Assembly (NCBI RefSeq): GCF_002197685.1
Contig: NZ_NBBI01000001.1
Location: 310,001 to 374,000 of the forward strand
Source of the DNA: Sphingomonas dokdonensis
Lineage (GTDB): Bacteria; Pseudomonadota; Alphaproteobacteria; Sphingomonadales; Sphingomonadaceae
Reading direction: 5' to 3'
Length of the DNA: 64,000 bases
Shown here: positions 63,995 to 64,000 of the stretch, piece after piece
How the letters are laid out: every line of letters begins with the position of its first letter
Position numbering within the stretch: the first letter of the stretch is position 1
Program-made: the position numbers and the translations under genes
Notes under the pieces: model-generated
The model's input: only the letters and a program-made list of their open reading frames with translations
Databases searched by the model: none
Told to the model about the DNA's origin: nothing

Positions 63995-64000
63995 ATGAAG

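Noticed and set aside
1..64000. tRNA, rRNA, CRISPR, integrase or insertion sequence
   Set aside because: No cloverleaf, repeat-spacer array, transposase motif or att-like direct repeat was recognised in the intergenic regions; a covariance-model search would be needed to exclude small RNAs.

Overview
The window is a high-GC, gene-dense chromosomal segment. Gene content and protein style (TonB-dependent receptor, OprO/P-type porin, UPF0262, DUF2849/DUF934 sulfite operon, PhaR, sphingomonad-type DnaB) point to an alphaproteobacterium of the Sphingomonadaceae, most likely Sphingomonas or a close relative. No rRNA or tRNA gene, CRISPR array, integrase or insertion sequence was seen. It reads as core and semi-core chromosome rather than a mobile island.

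Layout. 1-2 kb: a CAP-domain lipoprotein divergent from hemW. 2-9.6 kb: a LysR regulator divergent from a nearly complete valine catabolic cluster (mmsA, isobutyryl-CoA dehydrogenase, enoyl-CoA hydratase, 3-hydroxyisobutyryl-CoA hydrolase, mmsB) with purU inserted. 9.6-15 kb: Gre-family factor, DUF3597 protein, alr, a PHA-synthase-like hydrolase divergent from phaR, and map with an exported methyltransferase. 15-17.7 kb: an acetyltransferase and two GT2 glycosyltransferases. 17.7-21.2 kb: a promoter with two repeated operators, then an SRPBCC/Zn-alcohol dehydrogenase/SDR operon behind a good match to an EcfG general-stress promoter. 21.5-28.3 kb: a fatty-acid-like catabolic cluster (acyl-CoA ligase, full-length and reduced acyl-CoA dehydrogenases, porin, LuxR-type regulator, dienoyl-CoA-reductase-like SDR). 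28.5-31.7 kb: cdd, GH25, UPF0262 and dnaB. 31.9-35.9 kb: the sulfate/sulfite assimilation operon cobA-DUF2849-cysI-DUF934-cysH. 36-39.5 kb: lipoprotein, orphan astD and selO. 39.6-43.7 kb: hydrolase, SDR, GH130 and GT4. 43.8-50 kb: an NMO-family protein with a C-terminal cysteine motif, glycine-zipper lipoprotein, 2-hydroxyacid dehydrogenase, SH3 protein, nadC, RNase T2 and CoxE-like protein. 50.2-56.2 kb: otsB-GH15-otsA overlapping by ATGA junctions, followed by a TonB-dependent receptor. 56.2-62.8 kb: a TetR regulator divergent from a tripartite RND efflux operon. 62.9-64 kb: a small hypothetical protein and a metallophosphoesterase.

The most interesting signals are: the promoter/operator at 17797-17866; the EcfG-like promoter at 18516-18541; a shared CCRTAAC-N4-GTTAT palindrome about 20 nt before two unlinked catabolic genes (27481 and 38122); a reduced acyl-CoA dehydrogenase lacking most of its beta domain; an NMO-family enzyme with a Fe-S-like Cys motif; a GH25 protein whose expected catalytic Glu is His; and an otsB-GH15-otsA operon that pairs trehalose synthesis with a possible trehalose/glucan hydrolase. 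No wholly new system is evident. Functions come from family motifs recognised by eye; no database search was run.
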